Shown here one piece after another: positions 7,744 to 15,827 of a stretch of 64,000 bases of DNA (positions within the stretch are counted from its first letter, which is position 1; each line of letters starts with the position of its first letter). The position numbers were made by a program, and so were the translations under genes. The stretch is from Enterocloster asparagiformis. Its GTDB lineage: Bacteria > Bacillota > Clostridia > Lachnospirales > Lachnospiraceae. The notes beneath the pieces are model-generated. The model did no database searches. It had not been told where the DNA came from and was given only the letters and a program-made list of their open reading frames with translations. The stretch lies in NCBI GenBank assembly GCA_018380885.1, contig JAGZSY010000006.1:298830-362829 (forward strand). Reading direction: 5' to 3'.

Positions 7744-9153
7744 TTACATCGGTCCCAGATGAATGGCCTGGGCGATCAGCAGCATAACCGCTCCGGTGAC
7801 CATCCACAGCAGGAAGCATTTCCACATAAAACGCATCCAGCGGTCATAAGGGATGTTCGCCGCGCCGATGATTCCCATCAGCGCCGTGGAGGTGGGCAGT
7901 ATGTAGTTGCAGAAGCCGTCGCCGAAGTTGAAGGCCAGAATGGCGGTCTGGCGCGTCATGCCCAGCAGGTCCGCCAGCGGAATCATGATGGGCATCACCA
8001 CGGAGGCCTGGCCGGAGCCGGAGGTGATAAACACGTTGATCACAGTGTTGGCGATGAGCATGCCGATTCCCTGGAGGTAGAAGGGAACCACGTTGAGGAT
8101 TCCGGCCAGAGTGTGAACCACGGTGTCGATAATGTTTCCGTCGCCCATTATAGAGCCGATGCTTCTGGCCAGACCGATGATCATGGCCGCTCCCAGCATA
8201 CCCTTGCAGCCGGTCAGAAACTCCCCTGATATCTCGCTGGGCGAGAAACCGCCCACCAGGCCCACCACAATGCCCAGGGCTAAAAAGACGGCGGCGTGCT
8301 CCGCCACGTCCCAGCCCTTCATGATGCTCCCGTAAACGATCAGGCCCATTGCCGCCGCAAGGCAGCCGATGGTGATCCATTTCCGGGGCGTCATGGTTCC
8401 GAAATCATCCAGCTTCAAATCCTTTGCCAGCGCGTTTTTCTGGTCCAGGTCGTACATGGGGCTCAGCTGGGGATTTTTGCGGATCCTGTTGGCGTAGCGG
8501 ATCAAAAATAGGTTGGTCACCACAAAAAATACGCCGAAGCAGACAAACCGGTAGCCGATCCCCGAGTACAGCGGCAGGTCCGCGATCTTCTGGCTGATCA
8601 CCGTGGTGCTCACGTTCAGGGTGCCTGTGGAAAATCCGATGGCGCCCCCCAGAATGATGATGGCCACACCGCAGATGGAATCCAGCCCCAGCGCCAGGGA
8701 CAGCATCACCATGACCGGGGCGAAGGCGATAAACATGTTCACGGCCTGGGTCGTGCAGATCAGCGCGAACACCAGCGACAGCAGCGGGATGAAAATTCCG
8801 ATGTGTCCGGAAAACCGTCTGGCCAGCTTGGCGATCACCGCCTGCAGGGCTCCGGTTTTGGTCAGCATGTGGAACGCGCCGCCTGAGAACAAGATGACCA
8901 TGATCAGGTCGGCATTTTTAATAAACGCATTGACGATGTACCGGGTGATGAGAAGCGGGTTGACCGGCGTCCGCTCCAGACTGTTAAACTGGGATGGGTC
9001 GATCACTTTAATTCCCTGGGCATTTTCGAACCTGGCGTACTCCCCCGCCGGTATCAACCATGTGAACGCCACGGCGATGAGAATAATGGTGAAAATAATG
9101 ACAAACGTGTGGGGCATCCGAAACCCCTTCTTGGCCTTTTCTGCGTGTTCCAT
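7744..9153 (-). CDS. YfcC-family membrane transporter
   Basis: 469 residues from ATG 9153 (AAAAAGGAGACAAGGT upstream). About a dozen hydrophobic segments; the opening PHTFVIIFTIILIAVAFTW with LIPAGEY and the late SGSGQASVVMPIMIPLADLLG and NFGDGFCNYILPTSTALMG motifs are those of the YfcC/DcuC-like carrier group. This group imports amino acids, peptides or dicarboxylates. Gene order with the M20 hydrolase and divergent LysR argues for a substrate that is hydrolysed after entry. Confidence 0.87.
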   Translation of the reverse strand: MEHAEKAKKGFRMPHTFVIIFTIILIAVAFTWLIPAGEYARFENAQGIKVIDPSQFNSLERTPVNPLLITRYIVNAFIKNADLIMVILFSGGAFHMLTKTGALQAVIAKLARRFSGHIGIFIPLLSLVFALICTTQAVNMFIAFAPVMVMLSLALGLDSICGVAIIILGGAIGFSTGTLNVSTTVISQKIADLPLYSGIGYRFVCFGVFFVVTNLFLIRYANRIRKNPQLSPMYDLDQKNALAKDLKLDDFGTMTPRKWITIGCLAAAMGLIVYGSIMKGWDVAEHAAVFLALGIVVGLVGGFSPSEISGEFLTGCKGMLGAAMIIGLARSIGSIMGDGNIIDTVVHTLAGILNVVPFYLQGIGMLIANTVINVFITSGSGQASVVMPIMIPLADLLGMTRQTAILAFNFGDGFCNYILPTSTALMGIIGAANIPYDRWMRFMWKCFLLWMVTGAVMLLIAQAIHLGPM

Positions 9154-9287
9154 ACCTTGTCTCCTTTTTAAGATGCTTGACTCCCGCAAGGCATCGGGCC
9201 TCAGGCGGACTTGCCGCCCCCGCCCCCGCGCCCCCGGTGGAATTTGGCTTCAGGATGGCTGAGCTCTTGACCTTCCCGGTTAATTCC

Positions 9288-9356
9288 AGTATAATCATGG
9301 CAAGATCATTTGTCTAATTTATTTTTGTCTTAATCATAATAGCTAAAAGCTATTAT
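9288..9356 (-). promoter_or_regulatory. Transporter/M20 promoter with LysR-type palindrome
   Basis: Minus strand TAGACA (9311-9316), 17 bp spacer, TATACT (9288-9293). About 20 bp upstream of the -35 is a perfect palindrome, ATAATAGCT-AAA-AGCTATTAT (9336-9356), a good position for LysR activation. The same palindrome lies 20 bp before the lysR start codon, so autoregulation is expected. Confidence 0.65.
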
Positions 9357-9376
9357 TTATCTCGAGGAGGCAGACT

Positions 9377-10300
9377 ATGGATTTGCGGGAACAGGAGTAC
9401 GTTGTGGCGCTGGCCAGACACCAGAGCATCACCCGGGCCGCTGAGGAGCTGTTCATCTCCCAGCCCACCCTGAGCATTTTTCTGAACAGGCTGGAGGAGC
9501 GGATGGGCGTGCCCCTCTTCGACCGCGTGGGAAAACGCCTGGTTCCCACCAGCGCAGGCGAGCTGTACGTCCGCAGCGCCAGGGAGATGCTGGCAATCCA
9601 GAAGGAATTCCGCGGAGAGCTCAGCGACATGATCAAGGGGTACGCGGGACAGCTGCGCCTGGGCCTTCACCTGCGGCGCAGCCGCTATCTGCTGCCCAAG
9701 GTGCTGACCGAGTTCGAGCGCTCCCATCCCCATGTGGAGGTGACTGTGACCGAGACCGGCAGCCGCGACATGGAGCAGAAGCTCCTGGACGGGGACCTGG
9801 ACCTGATTCTCACCAACCGCTTTTTCCAGCGGGACAAGCTAGAAATCCTCCCCGTCTACAACGATCACCTGGTGATGGCCCTCCCCTGGGATCATCCCGC
9901 CTGCGCCTGCGCCAGGGAGCTTCCCGGCCGCGCCTATCCCTGGCTGGATTTAAAGCTGCTGGCGGACGAGCGCTTTATCTTGCAGTCGCCGGAGCAATCC
10001 GTGCGCATTTTCACGGATGCCGCCTTCCACTACGCCGGAATCACCCCCAAACGCAGCTTTGTCATCGAAAATATGGAGACGGCCGCACAGATGGCGGCCG
10101 AGGGCTACGGGGCCGCGTTTAACTACGAAAGCTATGTAAAATATTTCCAGTACGAAAAACCGGCGCGCTTTTTCCTGGTGGGATTTGCCGACTTCACGGT
10201 GCCCATCGCCGTGGCCTGCCGCAAGGGTGGTTACCTCCCGGAATTTACCCATGCGTTTATTCGTCTGGTGCAAACGCATTTTAATGAAAAAAAGGATTGA
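9377..10300 (+). CDS. LysR-family transcriptional regulator
   Basis: 307 residues. N-terminal winged helix-turn-helix (SITRAAEELFISQPTLSIFLNRLEE region, about 17-41, with the wing around LFDRVGKRLVPTSAG), then a periplasmic-binding-protein-like effector domain from about residue 90. ATG 9377 follows GAGGAGGCAGACT. It is divergent from the YfcC/M20 operon and is its probable activator. The stop codon overlaps the -35 box of the next gene's promoter. Confidence 0.92.
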   Translation: MDLREQEYVVALARHQSITRAAEELFISQPTLSIFLNRLEERMGVPLFDRVGKRLVPTSAGELYVRSAREMLAIQKEFRGELSDMIKGYAGQLRLGLHLRRSRYLLPKVLTEFERSHPHVEVTVTETGSRDMEQKLLDGDLDLILTNRFFQRDKLEILPVYNDHLVMALPWDHPACACARELPGRAYPWLDLKLLADERFILQSPEQSVRIFTDAAFHYAGITPKRSFVIENMETAAQMAAEGYGAAFNYESYVKYFQYEKPARFFLVGFADFTVPIAVACRKGGYLPEFTHAFIRLVQTHFNEKKD

Positions 10301-10327
10301 CTCTCACGCTGCGTGATAGTGTACCAT
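10297..10327 (+). promoter_or_regulatory. MerR-type promoter with 19 bp spacer and embedded operator
   Basis: TTGACT (10297-10302), 19 bp spacer, TACCAT (10322-10327). The spacer contains the palindrome TCACGC-T-GCGTGA (10304-10316). Overlong spacers with a dyad are the hallmark of MerR-controlled promoters. The -35 shares its first bases with the lysR stop codon. Confidence 0.8.
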
Positions 10328-10405
10328 CAGGTTATAGGAACACAGGCGGACATCCCGCCGGCAAATATCCGCCCGCGTTCCCATCAAAGCAAGGAGTTGA
10401 CATAT

Positions 10406-11278
10406 ATGAAAACCATAAGCCAGGTTGCCCGGCTGACCGGGATCAGCGCGCGCACATTACAATATTACGATGAAATCGGGCTGTTAAAGCCCAGCGAGAC
10501 CACCGCCGCCGGCTACCGCCTTTACGGCGACGAAGCCCTGGAGCGGCTGCAGCAGATCCTGTTTTTTAAGGAGCTGGATTTCAAGCTGAAGGAGATCGGT
10601 GAGATACTGCAAACGCCCGACTTTGACAAGACTGCGGCTTACCGGAACCAGAAAAAACTGCTCAGCTTAAAACGCGACCGGCTGGACAGGCTGATCGCGC
10701 TGCTGGAGAAATTGGAGAGAGGAGAATCCTGTATGAGTTTCAAAGAATTTGATTTAGAAGAATATATCGGCGCGCTGGAACAATTCAAGCGCGAGAACGC
10801 CGAGGAGGTGGTCAAATACTGGGGCAGCGCCGAGGACTTTGACCAGTTCATAAAGCGCGTCCGGGACGACGAGGAAAACGTGGCCAGGCTGGCCGCCAAG
10901 CAGTTCGGCAGCGTGGAACAGTACACGAAGGCCATGAAGCAAAACCTTGCCCATTTCCCTGAGTCCATGGAAAACTTTAAAAAGCTCCAGGAAAATAAGG
11001 ATTATATCTTAAAGCACAGCGACGATCTGTTCCGCAAATTGACCGCCGACCAAACGAAATCCCCCGCCTCCGGGGAGGTGCAGGAAATCCTGCAGGAGAT
11101 CATGGATTTCACCCGCGAGACCAGCGCAGGCTGGGCCCGCGATCTGGGGGAGGGATATTGGGAAATGGTGCTGGAGGGCTATGAAAACGAACTGATCCGA
11201 AGCGACACGGACCAAAAGTTCGGAGAGGGCGCCTCGGACTTCGCGGCGCAGGCGCTGCGGGCCTACCTGCACAAATAG
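10406..11278 (+). CDS. MerR-family regulator with TipAS-like ligand domain
   Basis: 290 residues from ATG 10406 behind AAGGAG. An N-terminal MerR helix-turn-helix (about 1-70, including ARTLQYYDEIGLL and AAGYRLYGDEAL) and coiled coil is followed by an acidic helical region (about 120-290) like the drug-binding TipAS domain. The family recognises diverse hydrophobic drugs. No efflux gene follows, so it may control only itself or distant genes. Confidence 0.88.
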   Translation: MKTISQVARLTGISARTLQYYDEIGLLKPSETTAAGYRLYGDEALERLQQILFFKELDFKLKEIGEILQTPDFDKTAAYRNQKKLLSLKRDRLDRLIALLEKLERGESCMSFKEFDLEEYIGALEQFKRENAEEVVKYWGSAEDFDQFIKRVRDDEENVARLAAKQFGSVEQYTKAMKQNLAHFPESMENFKKLQENKDYILKHSDDLFRKLTADQTKSPASGEVQEILQEIMDFTRETSAGWARDLGEGYWEMVLEGYENELIRSDTDQKFGEGASDFAAQALRAYLHK

Positions 11279-11303
11279 AGGAAGCCCTGTCCTGATAAAG
11301 CCC

Positions 11304-11349
11304 AAAAGGGGCCTGTCCGCCGTTTATTACACCGGCGGCCAGGCCCTTC
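11304..11349. terminator. Bidirectional terminator between convergent merR and 11380 gene
   Basis: Long inverted repeat AAGGGGCCTG-x-CCGCCG with CGGCGG-x-CAGGCCCTT, with A-rich left and T-rich right flanks. Confidence 0.75.
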
Positions 11350-11379
11350 CCTTTACCGGCATTTCCCGCCGCCGGGTAT

Positions 11380-11802
11380 TCACATATTGAGGGCCTTCCT
11401 GCCCCGCTCATGCCATTCCAGGTATTGCCCGCCGATGACCTCAAAAGCCCGCCTCACAAGACTTTTCTCATACTCCCGCACCTCTTCGCCGTAGCGCAGG
11501 CGCCTGTTCTCGTCCTGGAATTTCTCCACGGTCAGGCTGTGCGCCGTCATGCGGATCACGTCGTCAAGGATGAAAAAGACGATCTCCGCCACCTCCCCTG
11601 TCCGGTACTCATAGACACATTTCCCCCGCTCACAGGTGTAAAGCCGCGCGCTGTGGTCAAACAGCTCAATCTTCATGGCCATGTCGTAATGGCTGGAGAG
11701 ATCGAACATCCCGCTGATCAGCGCGCCGTACCGGCCCCTGTTGCCCAGGCCCGTTTTATCCAGTTCTGATTTCACATGATCAATTATTGCGCGTCTATCC
11801 AT
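11380..11802 (-). CDS. Conserved hypothetical protein, 140 aa
   Basis: I do not recognise this gene with certainty. ATG 11802 (MDRRAIIDHVK) is preferred to ATG 11832 because GGGGAC is correctly spaced only for it. The protein is soluble, acidic and helix/strand mixed, without signal peptide or Cys/His motifs. A GEVAEIVFFILDDVIRMTA segment in the middle is reminiscent of bacterial immunity-protein families (Imm63-like), but this is only an impression. It is convergent with merR and stands alone. Confidence 0.65.
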   Translation of the reverse strand: MDRRAIIDHVKSELDKTGLGNRGRYGALISGMFDLSSHYDMAMKIELFDHSARLYTCERGKCVYEYRTGEVAEIVFFILDDVIRMTAHSLTVEKFQDENRRLRYGEEVREYEKSLVRRAFEVIGGQYLEWHERGRKALNM

Positions 11803-11918
11803 GAATCCGTCCCCACTCACTTCCCACCCCATTCAGGCGTATTTCCAGTATCGCTTATAACCCGTCCAGCCTTGGAAATCCGGCCCGCAAACCGGACGGG
11901 GAGGCGATGCCGCCGCCA

Positions 11919-12806
11919 TTATTTCCGGTCCGCGCCGTTGGTTTCCGCCAGATTGTCAAAATGGCGGTTCTCCAGCGCCTCATAGGCGGCCGTCTTGTCG
12001 ATAATCGCCTTCACCAGCTCATCCAGCTCCGAATCCTGGGAATAATCGGCCGGCGCATAGTAGCGGATGCGTTTATCCCGCATCATCCGGTAAACCTTTT
12101 CCTTATCCCTGGTGTTTGGATTGTAAACGCCGATGGAATGCCCTCCGTATGTGTTGACCAGCTTCATGCAGGGAATATCCGTGTCGCTGTCTCCGATATA
12201 GACCATATTGCGGAACGGCACGCGGATCGTCTCCGGCGGAAAATAATCGTTCACGCCGGGATCATTGATATCCAGCACCCCCTTTTCAATGCGGAACAGG
12301 AACTGGGTCTTGCTGGTATAGTTCACCACCTGGGCCGGCCATTTGGCCACGCCCCGCTCGTTGAAATAGAAGGAGCTGGCGTAAATCTTCTCAAACGCCC
12401 CTTTTTTGGCGATCCTCGTACCCTCGATCATTTCTTTCAGGCCCGAGGAGATGATATAGTGCTCCACAATAACATGTTTCGCTTTTCCGTACGCGCGAAT
12501 CCGTTCAAACCACTCCTCAACACCGTCAAAGAGCTCCACCTTCTCCCCGTATTCCGCCAGCTTCTCCTTGTTGAAAATGAGCCTGCCCTCGGACTCCTGC
12601 ACCATCTTCCACATATAGGCCAGGTTGTTGTCCATCTCATTCTCAGCGGCCAGCTCATTGGACTCCTGCCAGAACTGGGCCACGTCATAGCCCACGGACT
12701 GGATATACCCCTGGGCCTGCATATCATCCGGGGACAGGGTTTTGTCAAAGTCGTAGCAGATCGCCAAAACCGGATACTTCTCTTTCTTCTTGCGCACAAA
12801 ATCCAT
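11919..12806 (-). CDS. HAD-superfamily phosphatase
   Basis: 295 residues from ATG 12806 behind GGAGAGGAGGAGAG. HAD motif I is CYDFDKTLS (about 17-25, nucleophile D19 or its neighbour), motif II the serine in YIISSGLKEMI, and motif IV GDSDTDIPCM. The cap between motifs I and II is about 85 residues. Family members dephosphorylate small metabolites or protein residues; the substrate is not readable here. Appears monocistronic. Confidence 0.88.
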   Translation of the reverse strand: MDFVRKKKEKYPVLAICYDFDKTLSPDDMQAQGYIQSVGYDVAQFWQESNELAAENEMDNNLAYMWKMVQESEGRLIFNKEKLAEYGEKVELFDGVEEWFERIRAYGKAKHVIVEHYIISSGLKEMIEGTRIAKKGAFEKIYASSFYFNERGVAKWPAQVVNYTSKTQFLFRIEKGVLDINDPGVNDYFPPETIRVPFRNMVYIGDSDTDIPCMKLVNTYGGHSIGVYNPNTRDKEKVYRMMRDKRIRYYAPADYSQDSELDELVKAIIDKTAAYEALENRHFDNLAETNGADRK

Positions 12807-12896
12807 ATCTCTCCTCCTCTCCCGTCTGCCAAAGGGCGCCGGTGTCCGATCAGTTACCTGTATTCTATTATACCTCCCCCACCCGGTGGTGTAAAT

Positions 12897-13109
12897 ATGG
12901 GAAAATATTCCGGTAACAGAAGCGCGGGTTGTGTGCGCACACAGGCGGAGTTGGCCGAGCTGATGAGCGCAATCTGGGCCAAAACCCATACTGACTCGCA
13001 AAATCCTTACTCTCCCGACATGGTTTCGCGCATGGAGCGCAATCCCGGCGCGGAAGAAATCGGCGCCACTGTCATCTACGTGCGCGGCGGGCGAATCTGC
13101 GGGGCTTAA
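12897..13109 (+). CDS. Small ORF, possibly degenerate XRE-type regulator, 70 aa
   Basis: Low-confidence gene. ATG 12897 has no good ribosome binding site. The stretch TQAELAELM followed later by SPDMVSRMERNPG resembles helix-turn-helix halves of XRE repressors (TQ-ELAE and VSRIERG) separated by an insertion. It could be a decayed regulator or a chance ORF between the HAD gene and the SPFH operon terminator. Confidence 0.3.
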   Translation: MGKYSGNRSAGCVRTQAELAELMSAIWAKTHTDSQNPYSPDMVSRMERNPGAEEIGATVIYVRGGRICGA

Positions 13110-13169
13110 ATCCGCCACCGTTCAGGCCGAGCCCCCGTAAATGTCATAGCAGCGCCATGAAGGCATCAA

Positions 13170-13210
13170 AAAACCTGGGGACCTGAATCAATATCAGGTT
13201 CCCAGGTTTT
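13170..13210 (-). terminator. Terminator of the SPFH/SHOCT operon
   Basis: 17 bp stem (13170-13186 with 13194-13210, one mismatch), 7 nt loop, minus-strand tail TTTTTTG. Its arms and left flank (ATGTCATAGCA) resemble the terminator at 16221-16259. Confidence 0.8.
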
Positions 13211-13239
13211 GGACCGTGAATCAAATAAGGCAAGCCCAA

Positions 13240-13923
13240 TTATACCGGGACGATTACCATTGTTGCAAACCAGACAATTACAAGCGCGATTACTATGTAC
13301 TTCTTAAATTTGAAGTACGGAGCCAGATTCTCATTTTCCTTCAATTTCTTCGTGAGCGGAGGGCATGCCAGCGCTGCAAATAATAAGAAGATCACCGCGG
13401 ATACGATCCTCAGCACAGGATTTAACTCTACGGACGGAAACACGAAGAACATACCGAACAGAGCGCAAAATACCGTTATACTCCAAAAAACAATATTCCC
13501 CACAACACCTGTTACAAACTTAGCGGACCGCTGTACTTTTGCAATCTGCGCCTGTCTCTTTTTCTGCTCAACTTCATATAACGCCGCAAGTCTGGCCTGC
13601 TCCCTGGCTTTCTCTTCGTCAAAAGTTTTCTTATAGTTGTCCCGCTCTTCTTTCGCGCGAATTTCCGGATTCTCACTCTCCTCCGCCTGCGTTTGCCCGG
13701 GTTCGTCCTGTCCGGCAGGTTCTTTTTTCGCAGCCGCCTCAGCCCTCATTTTCTCGATCTCTGCCAGCGCCTCGGCTCTTTCCCGCTGTTTTTCCATTTC
13801 CTTTTCTTCATCCGTCTTAAGGCCGAGCAGCTTTTGCTTTAATCTGCGAAACTCCTGTTCGCTGATTGCGCCCGAATCAAACAGGCTCTTGTATTTCTCA
13901 AGTTCTTTTATCTGATCCACCAT
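13240..13923 (-). CDS. SHOCT-domain membrane protein
   Basis: 227 residues. An N-terminal SHOCT-like motif (LEKYKSLFDSGAISEQEFRRLKQ, about 7-29) is followed by a long charged coiled-coil (about 35-135), then three hydrophobic helices (about 140-162, 170-190 and 208-225). It starts 2 bp after the stop of the SPFH gene, which ends in its own SHOCT domain, so the two proteins probably assemble together at the membrane. Function unknown. Confidence 0.75.
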   Translation of the reverse strand: MVDQIKELEKYKSLFDSGAISEQEFRRLKQKLLGLKTDEEKEMEKQRERAEALAEIEKMRAEAAAKKEPAGQDEPGQTQAEESENPEIRAKEERDNYKKTFDEEKAREQARLAALYEVEQKKRQAQIAKVQRSAKFVTGVVGNIVFWSITVFCALFGMFFVFPSVELNPVLRIVSAVIFLLFAALACPPLTKKLKENENLAPYFKFKKYIVIALVIVWFATMVIVPV

Positions 13924-13925
13924 TT

Positions 13926-14945
13926 TTAGATCTCCTTCAACAGCATACTTTTCACTTCGTCAAACTCTTCCTGGGTCAAAATTCCATTATCAAGCAGATT
14001 TTTGTATTTAATCAGCTGATCGGCAACGGACTCTTTGGGCGCCGCCGTTTCGTTCTTTTTCGCGGCAGAACGCTTGGCTCTTGGCTTGTCAAGACTTTCG
14101 CTCATAGTCTCGGCAACGATCCTGCCAACTCCCATCCCTGCCCCGATTCCGGCCATGCCGCCCGGCTGCTTTGCGACGTCCCGAATCGCCCTGGCCGCCT
14201 GATACTGCACAAAAGCGTCCATATCTCTTGAGGCGAGGCCGATGCCCGACTGCTCGTCAATCAGCTTCTCAACCTCTATGGGAAGGCCGATATTTTCGAT
14301 CGTAGCAGTCGTCACTTCAAAGCCCAGTATTTTCGCTTTATCATTTACATAGGACGTAATCATAGAAGACAATTTTCTGTAATGGGTTGCCAGGTCGATA
14401 ACGGACTGTTCGCTCTCTCCAAGGCACTGGGCGATGGATTCCCCCACAAATGAAGTCAAATAGTCCACGATATCATATGTCATATTTAAACTTCTGGCGC
14501 CAAAGACCTCCGTCATAAACGTTTCCGGGTCCCCCACCTTAAAAGAAAATGTTCCAAACGAAGTAATTCTCACAATCCCCATCTCAGGGTCTCTTTTAAT
14601 GATCGGATTCTTAGTTTCCCAGCGGTTATTGATAAACTGGGTGGTATTGATAAAGTACAAATCTGATTTGATTGCGGAATTAAACAATGTGGGCAGTGCC
14701 GCTAAGGCCGACAGAAGCGGCAGATTCCCGGTATTCAACTTGTAATTCCCCGGCCCAAATATATCCGCGATAACCCCTCTGTGTACGAATACGGCAGCCT
14801 GCCCGTTTCTAACCACCAGACGGGCTCCCTGCTTTATCTCATCCCCTTTTCTGACGTATTTCGACACCAGCGTTTTTTCCGGCGAGTCATCGACAAATTC
14901 GATTACATCTATAAACTGATCTTTTAAGAAATCCCCCAATCCCAT
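13926..14945 (-). CDS. SPFH-domain protein with C-terminal SHOCT (YdjI-like)
   Basis: 339 residues. Residues about 1-235 are the SPFH/band-7-like fold of the virion-core-protein-like/YdjI family (FVHRGVIADIFGPGNYKL, NPIIKRDPEMGIVRITSFGTFSF). A Gly/Met-rich linker (about 265-285) leads to a basic Ala/Lys stretch and a SHOCT module (YKNLLDNGILTQEEFDEVKS). The ATG at 14945 is preceded by GAAGGGAGAAATGGC. There is no N-terminal membrane segment, so attachment probably comes from the partner at 13240. In Bacillus the relatives work in membrane stress responses. Confidence 0.85.
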   Translation of the reverse strand: MGLGDFLKDQFIDVIEFVDDSPEKTLVSKYVRKGDEIKQGARLVVRNGQAAVFVHRGVIADIFGPGNYKLNTGNLPLLSALAALPTLFNSAIKSDLYFINTTQFINNRWETKNPIIKRDPEMGIVRITSFGTFSFKVGDPETFMTEVFGARSLNMTYDIVDYLTSFVGESIAQCLGESEQSVIDLATHYRKLSSMITSYVNDKAKILGFEVTTATIENIGLPIEVEKLIDEQSGIGLASRDMDAFVQYQAARAIRDVAKQPGGMAGIGAGMGVGRIVAETMSESLDKPRAKRSAAKKNETAAPKESVADQLIKYKNLLDNGILTQEEFDEVKSMLLKEI

Positions 14946-15065
14946 GCCATTTCTCCCTTCCCCAAAATATATTTACCGGCACCTTAGGCCGGAACCTTTG
15001 ACCCCCTGCGTTTCGCAAGAAATGAGATATTTATTTGAAATAATTATGTGAATGCACCTCAGATT

Positions 15066-15094
15066 ATTTTATCAAATATATGCCTGTTTTTCAA
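15066..15094 (-). promoter_or_regulatory. Promoter of the SPFH operon
   Basis: Minus strand TTGAAA (15089-15094), 17 bp spacer, TAAAAT (15066-15071), about 115 bp upstream of the SPFH start. The rest of 14946-15200 holds no gene. Confidence 0.6.
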
Positions 15095-15178
15095 CTGATT
15101 TAGGGGGCCAGGATTCACCGGGCTTTTTATGGTTCGCCGGGGTGGAGGTTAGGTAAGAATATTTTTATAACGAATAAT

Positions 15179-15207
15179 TTGCAATTTTTGTTATTATCGT
15201 ATATAAT
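15179..15207 (+). promoter_or_regulatory. Promoter of antisense RNA copy 1
   Basis: TTGCAA (15179-15184), 17 bp spacer, TATAAT (15202-15207). The same layout recurs in copies 2 and 3. Confidence 0.7.
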
Positions 15208-15213
15208 TAGGTA

Positions 15214-15313
15214 TATAAAAGAGCAACCGCCCACAAGGTGGAATCCTACAATTCAAGGTTTTACGTCTTTTCAGACGCGCCTATCCTGTTGGCCGACAGG
15301 GTAGGCATTTTTT
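15214..15313 (+). ncRNA. Antitoxin-type small RNA, copy 1
   Basis: Predicted transcript of about 100 nt from the 15179-15207 promoter to a terminator (stem 15280-15289/15296-15305, T6). It begins GAGCAACCGCCCACAAGGTGG, has a CGTCT-TTTC-AGACG hairpin, and its 3' end meets the toxin stop codon on the other strand. Convergent overlap at the toxin 3' end is the arrangement of Bacillus txpA/RatA. Ends are inferred. Confidence 0.6.
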
Positions 15314-15395
15314 ATTTTCGCTTATCTATGTAGGTAAGCAGCGCGATAACGAATGTCGCAAACAGCAAAATATCGCTAAATGTGAAATTCCCCAT
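15312..15395 (-). CDS. Holin-like type I toxin peptide, copy 1
   Basis: 27 residues, read directly: one hydrophobic helix (DILLFATFVIALLTYIDKRK at the C-terminal side). The VIALLTYIDKRK end matches the ALLTFLDKR signature of small putative holin-like toxins. The ribosome binding site GGGAGGTGG ends 5 bp before the ATG, and upstream CCTCCCT can pair with it. Unlike copies 2 and 3, no TTGATT/TATAAT promoter lies upstream, so this copy may be silent. Confidence 0.65.
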   Translation of the reverse strand: MGNFTFSDILLFATFVIALLTYIDKRK

Positions 15396-15413
15396 CTCAC
15401 CACCTCCCTTCTT

Positions 15414-15788
15414 TTGCAAGTTAGGGAGGCTACCGCCCTGTACACGGTGCTCATAGGGGCAACGCGGCTTGACGTTGCCAAGATTCACGGAATCGCCGGT
15501 AGCCTATCGGTAGAAGAACAGCTACTCAATTTCATGCAGCAATTCCAGCAACACCTTAACGATCAGCCTGCGATCATTGATATAAGCCAGGAAAAAATTT
15601 ACTGTTGGAATCCTGAAAGCAAAGAAAAGGTAATTGTTACCCAGGAAGAATTTGAAGATGAAGCAGAGTTGGACGAGAACATCGAAGCTGGCCTGGCCAT
15701 TACAGAAATATACCAGGCAGGCTACCTGGAGATATGCGGCATGGTATACTGTCTTGCCAGCCGTGGGCTCCCCGTGAAATACCTATAG
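15414..15788 (+). pseudogene. ORF fragment fused to the flank of toxin copy 1
   Basis: Open frame of up to 124 codons without a plausible start; the first codons read through the toxin leader in antisense. Similarity to copy 3 ends near 15450, and the protein-like part (SLSVEEQLLNFMQQFQQHLN onward, acidic, no recognised domain) begins there. I interpret it as the 3' part of an unrecognised gene truncated at the junction with the toxin module. An internal ATG near 15533 could also start a short protein. Confidence 0.4.
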
Positions 15789-15792
15789 GCAC

Positions 15793-15821
15793 TTGCTTTT
15801 TACGAAAACCAGATGTATAAT
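15793..15821 (+). promoter_or_regulatory. Promoter of antisense RNA copy 2
   Basis: TTGCTT (15793-15798), 17 bp spacer, TATAAT (15816-15821). Confidence 0.7.
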
Positions 15822-15827
15822 GAACTT

